DNA of 64,000 nucleotides from Prochlorococcus marinus XMU1402 (GTDB lineage: Bacteria; Cyanobacteriota; Cyanobacteriia; PCC-6307; Cyanobiaceae): contig NZ_JAAORD010000002.1 in NCBI RefSeq assembly GCF_017696205.1, positions 1 to 64,000 on the forward strand, read 5' to 3'. The position numbers were made by a program, and so were the translations under genes. This document shows, piece by piece, positions 16,533-23,938 of this stretch (position 1 is the first letter of the stretch; each line of letters starts with the position of its first letter). The notes below the pieces were generated by a model. It was not told the DNA's origin, ran no database searches, and worked only from the letters and a program-made list of their open reading frames with translations.

Positions 16533-16660
16533 TATTCTTTATAAAGAAAAAACTCTTTTTTAAAAAGTAAATAATATACATAAGAAGGAATAATATTTAA
16601 TAATTTAGAGTTTTAATTAAGAATTTAATTTAATATTCATGACTATTAAAAAATATTTAA

Positions 16661-16766
16661 ACCTCATTTTCTAAGATTGCGAAAAAGAAAATGAGGTCAA
16701 AGGGAGGTTCTCATTACGAACCGCTTTATCAAAGCTAGCGGTTAGTAGATTGCCCTAATATCTACT
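16661..16766. ncRNA. Structured RNA element, copy B
   Basis: It begins with a perfect 11-bp inverted repeat (16661-16671 with 16687-16697), then AGGTTC. Two hairpins compete for the same GAACC: GGTTC/GAACC (16706-16722) and AACCGCT/AGCGGTT (16719-16743). A 7-bp hairpin AGTAGAT/ATCTACT (16744-16766) closes it. The order of parts and several loop bases agree with copy A. Confidence 0.5.
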
Positions 16767-16848
16767 TATATATTTATATAATGAGTTTTAAAATACAGGA
16801 AGATTAATTTTATACAAGTAAGTGTTTAATATTTTATGTGATTATTGC

Positions 16849-16947
16849 TTAGGAAAAACTAATTAATGTACTTACTATAGTTATTGAAAGATAAAAAAAT
16901 GCATAAAGAGAAACTGCAAAAAACAAATACTGTTCTATTGGAATCAT
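16849..16947 (-). CDS. Single-helix small membrane protein (32 aa)
   Basis: Begins MIPIEQYLFFAVSLYAFFYL and ends STLISFS, almost wholly one helix. It lies 35 bases after the gene at 16983 on the same strand, so it is likely the third member of that operon. It has the size and composition of photosystem low-mass subunits, with no specific match. Confidence 0.55.
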   Translation of the reverse strand: MIPIEQYLFFAVSLYAFFYLSITIVSTLISFS

Positions 16948-16982
16948 GAGAATGTATTAATTAAAAGGGTAAGTAAATTTGA

Positions 16983-17168
16983 TTAATTTTTTGTTAAAAA
17001 GATATTCTCAAAAATATAACTTTCTTCTATTGATTCATTTTTAATAGAAATATTTTTTGGCAAATTATTATTCGCAGAATTAAAAGCACCCCATTTTTTT
17101 AGCCAAAACAAGGTATAAAAAAATGCGATTAAAAATGGTGCTCCAACAATTAAAAATCTAATGTCCAT
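16983..17168 (-). CDS. Small membrane protein with PsbY-like N-terminus (61 aa)
   Basis: The start is set at MDIRFLIVGAPFLIAFFYTL, 10 bases after the stop of the PsbF-like gene; a longer reading would overlap that gene. The first helix resembles the start of its upstream neighbour ([18 protein letters not shown]), so the two share an N-terminal module. A hydrophilic tail follows (SIKNESIEESYIFEN). Photosystem association is inferred from the operon. Confidence 0.6.
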   Translation of the reverse strand: MDIRFLIVGAPFLIAFFYTLFWLKKWGAFNSANNNLPKNISIKNESIEESYIFENIFLTKN

Positions 17169-17178
17169 CAAATTTTTA

Positions 17179-17475
17179 TTAATAAGTTTTAAACTGCATT
17201 GCCAATATTGCTCCAAGGAAGAAAACAGTTGGAATCCCTAGTGCATTGACTGCTGCGGTTCTTACAGTAAATACTGGATAACCTTCTGCTGGTCTACCAG
17301 TGTCAGGAATTAATGCTGAATCTTTCCATACTTGATAATTTTTAAAAGGAGCTACTCCCTTCTTTGGTAATCCTAGTGGTGTTAATCTAAATACATCCCA
17401 CCTACCTAACCAAAAGACTGTGAATATCCATGAGAATATTATTGGAGTAATAACAAGTAAAATCCTAAAATCCAT
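17179..17475 (-). CDS. PsbF-like (cytochrome b559 beta-like) protein with extra N-terminal helix
   Basis: The C-terminal 33 residues ([20 protein letters not shown] then [10 protein letters not shown]) match the core of PsbF, the beta subunit of cytochrome b559 in photosystem II. PsbF has RW and a haem-ligating His (AVHxL); here these are RT and AVNAL, so normal haem ligation is lost. An additional N-terminal helix ([18 protein letters not shown]) resembles PsbY-type starts, giving two spans and 98 residues against about 45 for PsbF. It leads a small operon of single-helix proteins. Confidence 0.72.
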   Translation of the reverse strand: MDFRILLVITPIIFSWIFTVFWLGRWDVFRLTPLGLPKKGVAPFKNYQVWKDSALIPDTGRPAEGYPVFTVRTAAVNALGIPTVFFLGAILAMQFKTY

Positions 17476-17696
17476 TTCTAAAAAGTAATAATAAATGTGA
17501 TTATTATTTTGTCTTTTTTAGTAAAATAAATTATTCGATCATTAACTTATATTTAAAGAAAAACTTTTAATAACATAGTCTCTAATCATTAGTAACATCA
17601 TGAAATGATTAATTGATTTATTTAAAGTATATTTTTTTTGATTGCGATATTTAGATATTTTTTTTGATGTAGATTTTAGTTAATTAAAGAACAAAT

Positions 17697-18065
17697 ATGG
17701 AAACCTTTAGATTCTTACTTTTTGGTTTAGCAGGAGTTAGTGTAGTTTTTTGGGTGGCAATAATAGCTTTATGGCATGCATATATGTTTCCAAGATTTTT
17801 CAATGAAGATAAAGGTTTAAATGCTGTTGTCAATCAAGAAATAAAAGTTTCAACAGATCCAATATTAGGCAGTTTGGTTAACAGCAATAATTTCAAAAAT
17901 AGAGACAAATATTCAATGAAAAATTTTGTTATTGCAGACTTTTCATCAGCAAGTAATAATTTCAAACTAAACAAACTCTACACAACAGTAATGATTGGAG
18001 TTACTTTTGCAAGTTTTATTTTTCTCACTTATGGATTCAGCAGTTCAATAACAAAGATAAGTTAA
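17697..18065 (+). CDS. Two-helix membrane protein (122 aa)
   Basis: The N-terminal helix FLLFGLAGVSVVFWVAIIAL is followed by WHAYMFPRFF. A polar middle (residues 45-90) follows, then a C-terminal helix (TVMIGVTFASFIFLTYGF). It is transcribed divergently from the PsbF-like operon and abuts a 27-residue peptide gene at 18066. Thylakoid location is suggested by its neighbours only. Confidence 0.6.
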   Translation: METFRFLLFGLAGVSVVFWVAIIALWHAYMFPRFFNEDKGLNAVVNQEIKVSTDPILGSLVNSNNFKNRDKYSMKNFVIADFSSASNNFKLNKLYTTVMIGVTFASFIFLTYGFSSSITKIS

Positions 18066-18149
18066 ATGGAATCTATATATGTAATTGTTTTTATTACTTG
18101 CTTTGTTTATATAATTTTTGACTCCTTAAAAAATATAAATATAAAATAG
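18066..18149 (+). CDS. Tiny membrane peptide (27 aa)
   Basis: Its ATG directly follows the TAA of the preceding gene. The peptide MESIYVIVFITCFVYIIFDS with a basic tail is one membrane helix. The tight coupling argues that it is translated. Confidence 0.45.
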   Translation: MESIYVIVFITCFVYIIFDSLKNINIK

Positions 18150-18153
18150 ATTG

Positions 18154-18279
18154 CTAATGTTTTTTGCCAGCTAATAAAATCTTTCTTCTTATATAGAAAA
18201 ATACCAATGAAGTTATTAGCATAACAGGTGGATGAAATGAAATTGAATTTAGATATTCGAAGTAATCAAATGATTCCAA
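18154..18279 (-). CDS. Small single-helix protein (41 aa, TTG start)
   Basis: The reading frame begins TTG (LESFDYFEYLNSISFHPP), has one helix (VMLITSLVFFYI) and a basic end RRKILLAGKKH. No ATG is available. It is convergent with the peptide gene at 18066, with stops 4 bases apart. Confidence 0.45.
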   Translation of the reverse strand: MESFDYFEYLNSISFHPPVMLITSLVFFYIRRKILLAGKKH

Positions 18280-18490
18280 AATTTTTGTTCTTAATTTCCT
18301 AAAACTATATTTCATCTCTAAAATTTTTATTGATTTAAATAATTCAATATCTTGTATAAAAAGCTAGCTAAATTTTTCTTAACTAATATTTTCATGAAAA
18401 ATATTACTTTATTTGTCACAAAAATCCTCACAGAACTCAACAAAAGATCAGATATAGTTTGAAAACCTAGTGCTGAACTATGGCTGTTGA

Positions 18491-18536
18491 GTGCTTTGGG
18501 AGCACTAGGTCGCATGTTCTAATCCTGTCGCCCCGA
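18491..18536 (+). repeat. tRNA-Pro 3' fragment 8
   Basis: The last recognisable copy, with two substitutions in the T arm (GCATGTTCTAATCC). The downstream terminator hairpin is lost. It is taken as the right edge of the repeat-bounded island. Confidence 0.93.
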
Positions 18537-18804
18537 CTCTTTAAAATCAATTCATAACAGTTGGTCCTTATTATTTGTATTTTCAAAAAACCTTTTTACC
18601 CTTGATCTATTTGAGTTAACCAACCATAAAGACTTAGCCATCTTAATCTTTAAAAGTAATTTTTAATATTTTTGCTATAAATTAATTGAGGCCAAACCTC
18701 GTCAGCACACTTTACGTTTGCTGCAAGACATAAATTGACTTTATATAGTTGCGAGTCGATTTAATAACCCTTTCAGTAGTTGGAATTTCTGGGAGGGTTT
18801 CTTG

Positions 18805-18927
18805 TTACTGATATTTATTAAGTAATCGATTATAGATTACCAACAATACTATTACCCCAACTATTCCATAAATAGCATGGGAAGGGTCGTGATGATTCTG
18901 CCAAAGCTCTTTTAAAAAATCCTTCAA
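18805..18927 (-). CDS. Single-helix small protein (40 aa, TTG start)
   Basis: The frame begins TTG (LKDFLKELWQNHHDPSHAIY), has one helix (GIVGVIVLLVIYNRL) and ends LLNKYQ. It has the same plan as the 42-residue protein at 9815. An in-frame stop just upstream forces the TTG start. Confidence 0.5.
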   Translation of the reverse strand: MKDFLKELWQNHHDPSHAIYGIVGVIVLLVIYNRLLNKYQ

Positions 18928-19006
18928 TACTTAATAGCCATTGCCCAATGAGGATAACATCCATAAGATTTTTCTCTAATTTATTGTAATTTTCTGCTAT
19001 TTATTT

Positions 19007-19321
19007 TTAATCTTTAGGCCATTGCATTTGCATAATTTCTTTCCTCTGTTAATTTTAGTGGAATTGAATAAGTTCAAATGCAAGATCAAAGAATTGAGAA
19101 CATATCGGCTGTTGCGATAAATATAACTAAGGTGCTTGTAATAATTTATCTAGGCTTCGAAGAAGTATTTAAAATAGGCAAATCACTTAGAGAGAAATTA
19201 GATTTTGAACTTGATATTTCTCGAAAATGGGCTACACAAACTTATTCGATTCTAAAAAAACGACTAGCGGAAGAAAAAGTAGCGGGTGGTTAGAAAATTA
19301 GTTATTAATCTTTAGGCCATT
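19007..19321. repeat. 17-bp direct repeat flanking the gene at 19078
   Basis: TTAATCTTTAGGCCATT occurs at 19007-19023 and 19305-19321. On the minus strand each copy reads as the codons of a C-terminal WPKD-stop. The second extends to ...AGLEVLVSHKWPKD without a start codon, so these look like tail ends of a small gene left on both sides of the ORF. Confidence 0.55.
19078..19293 (+). CDS. Hypothetical protein (71 aa)
   Basis: ATG start; amphipathic with one hydrophobic stretch (ISAVAINITKVLVIIYLGF) and a charged C-terminal half (SLREKLDFELDISRKWATQT, KKRLAEEKVAGG). It is bracketed by a 17-bp direct repeat. No family is recognised. Confidence 0.5.
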   Translation: MQDQRIENISAVAINITKVLVIIYLGFEEVFKIGKSLREKLDFELDISRKWATQTYSILKKRLAEEKVAGG

Positions 19322-19577
19322 TATGAGAAACTAGCACTTCTAATCCAGCTTTGCCCCTCTTTTTTTTTGTTCAGTGAATAGTCTTTATCTATGTAAAAGT
19401 TCTTGATCTGTATGGGTAATATTGTAATTAATTTCGAAATATTGGCCGCCAAGTTTTTTTATATCTTCTGAATCTTTCTTAGAGGGAATGAATTGAAGCT
19501 TTAATTGCTTAAGCTACTTTTGCTCATATTATTTTTTGGTGGAAACTTTTATAAACAAATTCTGAGATTAATGCAAA

Positions 19578-20057
19578 TTAAATTTCAATCCATTCATTAT
19601 TATCCAGTTTATAGCTCTTCGTTTTTTGTTCTAAGTCACTTATCCATAGGGATCCTAGTTCTAAAGTTAGAGGGTTTATTTTGAATACAAAATCTTTCTG
19701 CCAAGCAATTTGAAGATCAACAATTTTCATATTCATATTTTTTTCTTTGCGACATACTTGATTTATGTAATCGAATAAATTTTTATATTCAATAAAATCT
19801 CCAAATTCGGGAGTGAAGCTGAAAGTTTCACTGAGATTTTTAATATCTTTACCTATTTGGACTTCCCAATTGATTAGAACAAAAGCACCTTTATTCTTGT
19901 GAAATATCAATTCTTTCCGTTTCTTATACAATGTTGAGCAAGCATAATATCTAACTCCATCTCCATCTTGATTTGTATGATATTTAATATTGCGAAAATC
20001 TTTTGTCAAGGATTTAAAATTTAAATCTATATTAATTCGAGATTGAATAGATTTCAT
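19578..20057 (-). CDS. Hypothetical soluble protein (159 aa)
   Basis: No signal peptide or helix is visible. The sequence alternates beta-like segments (DGVRYYACSTLYKKRKELIF, GAFVLINWEVQIG) with a C-terminal SLWISDLEQKTKSYKLDNN. Codon use is host-like. No family is recognised. Confidence 0.6.
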   Translation of the reverse strand: MKSIQSRINIDLNFKSLTKDFRNIKYHTNQDGDGVRYYACSTLYKKRKELIFHKNKGAFVLINWEVQIGKDIKNLSETFSFTPEFGDFIEYKNLFDYINQVCRKEKNMNMKIVDLQIAWQKDFVFKINPLTLELGSLWISDLEQKTKSYKLDNNEWIEI

Positions 20058-20279
20058 TCATTAAATTTGAGGAGATTTTACTTCCTAAATTCCATTTGAC
20101 ACTAGGTCGATGAGGAGACCCTATGAGAATACCTCTTGACTAAGATCATGCTATTACAATTAATATCAAGAGTCTGTATTAAAAGAAAAGTTATTTATCG
20201 TTTGCACTTTTGATTACTCTTTTGAACCTATTTAGCCTTTTTTGTTTTTAAAATGTAGAAAGTTCCAATTTCTAAAAAA

Positions 20280-20561
20280 ATGATTGAAAAAAAAGAAGAT
20301 AATATTAGAAGCGAAAGTTACTACCCCGATTCTAATTTCTACATTGATAATAAAGAAAATGATATTTCTGATAAGGCCAATACTTCTCAAAAGAATTCTC
20401 TATTAAGAGATCAAATACTTAATATGGGGGAAAATTTTGAATGGCCAAATACTTATTGGTTCATTGCGGAAAGAACAAATGGAAGGCTTGCAATGATAGG
20501 CTTCATGGCTGTAATTATTAACTACACATTATTTGGATGGATAGCATATCCAATCCTTTAA
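20280..20561 (+). CDS. High-light-inducible protein (HLIP), long N-terminus
   Basis: The C-terminal helix carries the chlorophyll-binding signature ERTNGRLAMIGFMAVIINYT, preceded by NTYWFIA and ending GWIAYPIL. HLIPs are single-helix relatives of plant LHC proteins that bind chlorophyll and carotenoid and protect photosystems under stress. The 50-residue polar N-terminus is longer than in most HLIPs. After its stop, an ATG-less frame ending AAFVVTVLSIYFS (to 20665) may be a decayed companion gene. Confidence 0.88.
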   Translation: MIEKKEDNIRSESYYPDSNFYIDNKENDISDKANTSQKNSLLRDQILNMGENFEWPNTYWFIAERTNGRLAMIGFMAVIINYTLFGWIAYPIL

Positions 20562-20855
20562 ATGAGTATTCTAATTTTGATAAAAATGGTACATATAACT
20601 CAAGAACGCATTGGTTTCAATATGCTGCCTTTGTTGTAACAGTACTTTCTATTTATTTTAGTTGAGCATTTTTCATTGATGCGAATTTTATCTTTTAGCT
20701 GTAAAAATTTTCAAATTATGGAATTGCAATGGATATAACCCTCTAAGTTATTGCTTAATGCGTTAGAAAGTAGACTTTTATCCTTAAAAAGTAATGGCTA
20801 GATCTTACAGATTCGTTAACTCAAATAGATTAAAGATAAAAAGTTTTAAACAGGC

Positions 20856-22550
20856 TTATTTTGAGGTCCTAAAACGCCAAACCAGACTTGCATCCAAGGT
20901 ATTGGCATCCAAATTCCCATCATTAGAAATCACTTTTCCTATGCCAGTTTGAAAGCTGAAGTCATTATTTAGAATGTACTCTAACCCGACACTCGGTTTA
21001 TATAATAAGGCGTTACCACTATCAACGCCCCCTCCCCCTCCGGCACCTATAAGCATTTCGCCATAGATTTTCCAGTTCATCCATTTTGGGCTAAAAACAC
21101 CTACACCCCAGTGCCCCTCCGAATAGCCACCAGCCCCTCCTGCATACGCGCTTAATCCTTGTCCTGTAAGATACCACCAATCTCCTTTCATCCAGTCAAT
21201 TTTACCTCCCAACAGTTGCATATCGCGTGAAAGGGTATCCCTACGTTGCGCATTAAAATACCATTGATGTGCTGGACGAAAACGCCATTTGGTAGTTTCT
21301 ATACGGTCTTTTCTTGTCAGAGGTGCTCCTTTTTGATCCTGAGCAAAAGTTTTCATTACGTGCGTCAAATTTAAACCAAAATAAGGGGTATCAAAATTGC
21401 CATCTGGGGCGGTGAGATAGCCGCCGTCAGTAATTAGGCTGAGATCAGGAGAAAGTCGGTATTCCAATCCTATATTTGCTCGAGCAACAAATCCTCCTCC
21501 GGTCTCGACGGCACCGCCACCCGCGCCACCAATGGTTAAGGCAGGGAGTAAAGCCAGACGATCACTCTTTGTTAGTGGTATCCGATAGCCTAACCCCGCC
21601 AAAAGTTCAGCGTACCCACCAACACCTCCTGATACGGCACCTGCAGTTTCAAAAGTTGCAAACCAGTTTTCATCAAGAAAATAAGAGTACTCAACGCCGA
21701 CCAGCCCCAATGATTCATCAAGGGGGCCACCAGAGGTGGTTCTGCTGCCGCTGGAGGGAGAATAGGCGCGAGTGCGTACAGCTAGGTGAGATCGGTGGCT
21801 GCTAACATTTCTGTATTCTGACCCGAAATGATTGGCCACGGTCAGCTCATCATCTTCCAAATTGAATATCGGTGAACTGAAGGGAAATTCCAGTGAAAGA
21901 GCAATTGCATCGCTGGAAATATCTCCGTTAGGAAAATCTACGTAAGTATAATTCAGGCCTACTGTGCTCCAGCTAAAGTCGTACTTGAGACCGATATGAG
22001 GGCGAATCATCAACCCTCCTCCTTGCGCGGCGGAACCTCCGCCACCGGCACCAACATAACCTCCAGTATCTAGGCTCCAGTTTTCGGTTAATTTACGTTC
22101 TATACCTAAGGTATAGCCTCCAGTAAAGAACCCACCTCGGCGTCCTCTCGCGGCACCAAAAAGTGTTATACCGCCGTACATCCAAGGATTAAACAGATTG
22201 TAAGCCCCTATACTATACAAACCCATATTTTCACCCTCATCTGGCATATCAATTTCCTCAAAAGAAAACCGCAGGGAGCGATTGCGCCAAATTAGAGGCT
22301 CCCTTAATGCGTTTTTTCCACCCTCAAGCTGGTTTATTGAAGAACCTTCTTCATTTGCATTTTTAAAATAATTTTCTTCGCCTTTGTAAAATTTCCAAAT
22401 AATCTTTTTCAATGGTTTAGATTTATTTTCTTCAACCTTTTCCCAAATAATATTATTTATTTCAGATGAATCTTCTTTTACTTTTTCTGCAAAGACTCCT
22501 AGAAAATTTAATGACTGACTAATCAAAAATATATAAACTATCAACCTCAT
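20856..22550 (-). CDS. Chimeric outer-membrane beta-barrel-like protein of foreign composition
   Basis: The first about 85 codons are AT-rich and host-like: a signal peptide (MRLIVYIFLISQSLNFLGVF) and two repeats of the pattern IIW-K (NNIIWEKVEENK, KKIIWKFYKGEE). From about 22290 leftward the DNA becomes markedly G+C-rich and encodes glycine-rich repeated units (GGYVGAGGGGSAAQGG, LTIGGAGGGAVETGG, LIGAGGGGGVDSG) alternating with aromatic strands (NIGLEYRLSPDLSLITDGGY), as in outer-membrane barrels. It ends ASLVWRFRTSK with no terminal Phe. A host export leader fused to an acquired barrel is inferred. Confidence 0.78.
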   Translation of the reverse strand: MRLIVYIFLISQSLNFLGVFAEKVKEDSSEINNIIWEKVEENKSKPLKKIIWKFYKGEENYFKNANEEGSSINQLEGGKNALREPLIWRNRSLRFSFEEIDMPDEGENMGLYSIGAYNLFNPWMYGGITLFGAARGRRGGFFTGGYTLGIERKLTENWSLDTGGYVGAGGGGSAAQGGGLMIRPHIGLKYDFSWSTVGLNYTYVDFPNGDISSDAIALSLEFPFSSPIFNLEDDELTVANHFGSEYRNVSSHRSHLAVRTRAYSPSSGSRTTSGGPLDESLGLVGVEYSYFLDENWFATFETAGAVSGGVGGYAELLAGLGYRIPLTKSDRLALLPALTIGGAGGGAVETGGGFVARANIGLEYRLSPDLSLITDGGYLTAPDGNFDTPYFGLNLTHVMKTFAQDQKGAPLTRKDRIETTKWRFRPAHQWYFNAQRRDTLSRDMQLLGGKIDWMKGDWWYLTGQGLSAYAGGAGGYSEGHWGVGVFSPKWMNWKIYGEMLIGAGGGGGVDSGNALLYKPSVGLEYILNNDFSFQTGIGKVISNDGNLDANTLDASLVWRFRTSK

Positions 22551-22828
22551 TTTAAAAATTTATTTTAATTTCTAAATAATCATCTTAAGTATATCCAATA
22601 AATCAATACTAATTAATATGAAATTCCCCAAAGCAATAATTATCTTTGTCTCCTAAAAAAAAGAATAATGTAATTTGTTCTAACACTTATAGTTATTCTA
22701 AAAAAAACTTAATCTTAAATTCAAAAAATAAAGTGAAATTATTGCCAAAAAATTTCCAAAATAGGTCAATAAATTTTCTCAAATTAAATAGTCAAATGTA
22801 ATTACTAAAGAAAAAAAGAGATTTTTGA
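22551..22828. other. Intergenic region between barrel gene and rluF
   Basis: About 280 bases of AT-rich DNA without an ORF or hairpin that stands out. It should hold the promoter of the minus-strand barrel gene. Confidence 0.4.
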
Positions 22829-23548
22829 CTAGTCAATTGTTTTTGAAGAGTTTTCAAGTAGTTTATTTAGTTGTATGAGTTCTTTTTTGGTAAATTCACG
22901 ATATTTACCTAGAGGCACGTCTAATTTAATATTCATAATCCTTACACGCTTTAATGATTGAACTTTGTAACCTAAGGACTCACACATTCTCCTAATCTGA
23001 CGGTTAAGTCCTTGAGTAAGTATGATTTTAAATTTTTTTGGTCCCAATTGTTTTACGAAACAATTCTTAGTTTTGGTTTCTAATATTTCAACTCCATTAC
23101 TCATGGTTTGAATAAATTCTCTATTAATCGGAAGATTTACACTTACGATGTATTCTTTTTCATGATTATTTCTTGCTCTAAGTATTTTATTTACGATATC
23201 TCCATCATTGGTTAAAAAAATCAATCCCTCACTTGGTTTGTCCAATCTTCCAATAGGAAATATTCTTTTAGGATATTTAATGAAATCTATAATATTGTCA
23301 GTTTCTACTCCTCTATCAGTTGTGCAAACAATTCCAACAGGTTTATTAAAGGCTAAATATATCTTTTTTTGTCTCTTTGATTTTTCTATTATTTGACCTT
23401 GAACTTCTACTTGATCCCCTTCCTCTATCTTGGTTCCTATTTCGGGAATTTTGCCATTAATGGTTATTTTTCCTTCTTCAATTAGTTTATCTGCTCTTCT
23501 TCTAGAACAGTAACCTAATTCACTTAAGTATTTATTTATTCTGGTAGC
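22829..23548 (-). CDS. rluF: 23S rRNA pseudouridine synthase, RluF type
   Basis: An S4 RNA-binding domain (TRINKYLSELGYCSRRRADK, residues 3-50) is followed by an RsuA/RluB-family catalytic domain with GRLDKPSEGLIFLTND (catalytic Asp). The runs KILRARNNHEKEYIV, GLNRQIRRMCESLGY and RIMNIKLDVPLGKYRE match RluF rather than RluB. The start is set at MATRINKY; a longer frame would add 26 unlikely residues. RluF is not a general feature of Prochlorococcus cores, and a module-type repeat lies just upstream, so acquisition is likely. Confidence 0.88.
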   Translation of the reverse strand, partial: ATRINKYLSELGYCSRRRADKLIEEGKITINGKIPEIGTKIEEGDQVEVQGQIIEKSKRQKKIYLAFNKPVGIVCTTDRGVETDNIIDFIKYPKRIFPIGRLDKPSEGLIFLTNDGDIVNKILRARNNHEKEYIVSVNLPINREFIQTMSNGVEILETKTKNCFVKQLGPKKFKIILTQGLNRQIRRMCESLGYKVQSLKRVRIMNIKLDVPLGKYREFTKKELIQLNKLLENSSKTID

Positions 23549-23588
23549 CATTTTTGTCGAAGTTACCTTATTATTTATTTTAAATATC

Positions 23589-23617
23589 CGGACAAATTTC
23601 GGACAGATAATGGACAA
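23589..23617. repeat. Module-type direct repeat (CGGACAAA, three steps)
   Basis: CGGACAAA at 23589, CGGACAGA at 23600 and TGGACAAT at 23611, each 11 bp apart. This is the same word and pitch as module 1 and the left end of module 8 (15955). It may be the far right end of a large module, but no tRNA fragment is seen beside it. Confidence 0.55.
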
Positions 23618-23703
23618 TTTTTTCAAATATTTAAACTACAAATCTTAAACAATTCCATAAGTCAAGAAATAACTAATTTAATTAATATCCATAATATTTC
23701 TTT

Positions 23704-23808
23704 ATGCCACAGTTTATTGAATTATCTATAAACTCAAAATTACCTATTACACAAGTCGTGGCTATTATTTGTTTAACTTTAGTATTTGGAAATATTATTA
23801 GTTTTTAG
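23704..23808 (+). CDS. Very small membrane protein (34 aa)
   Basis: Begins MPQFIELSINSKLPITQVVA with one helix ending FGNIISF. Same length and layout as the ORF at 861. No family name. Confidence 0.5.
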   Translation: MPQFIELSINSKLPITQVVAIICLTLVFGNIISF

Positions 23809-23938
23809 GAAAATTTTAAAAAAACGTATAATCATCTAAACCCTTAAAAAGAGGTTTTTGAACCTATTTTTCACTTAGGTGAATATTCTTATTTATTTAT
23901 AATGGTATATTTAAAATCAATACAAAAGACCTTGAAAA

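Noticed and set aside
3404-18536. Fragments read as extra tRNA-Pro genes
   Set aside because: All lack acceptor 5' strand, D arm and half of the cloverleaf; they are 3' halves only.
2052-18536. CRISPR array
   Set aside because: Repeat units are 0.7-4.2 kb apart with genes between, and no cas genes are present.
18690-18800. Possible non-coding RNA with GAGGCC...AACCTCG and CCCTTT...GGGAGGG segments
   Set aside because: The helices are short and imperfect, and there is no second copy to compare.
20571-20665. Frame ending AAFVVTVLSIYFS after the HLIP gene
   Set aside because: It looks protein-like but has no ATG, GTG or TTG start, so it is mentioned only as a possible remnant in the HLIP entry.
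21476-21805. Plus-strand ORF rich in His and Arg inside the barrel gene
   Set aside because: A shadow frame created by the G+C-rich coding sequence of the opposite strand.
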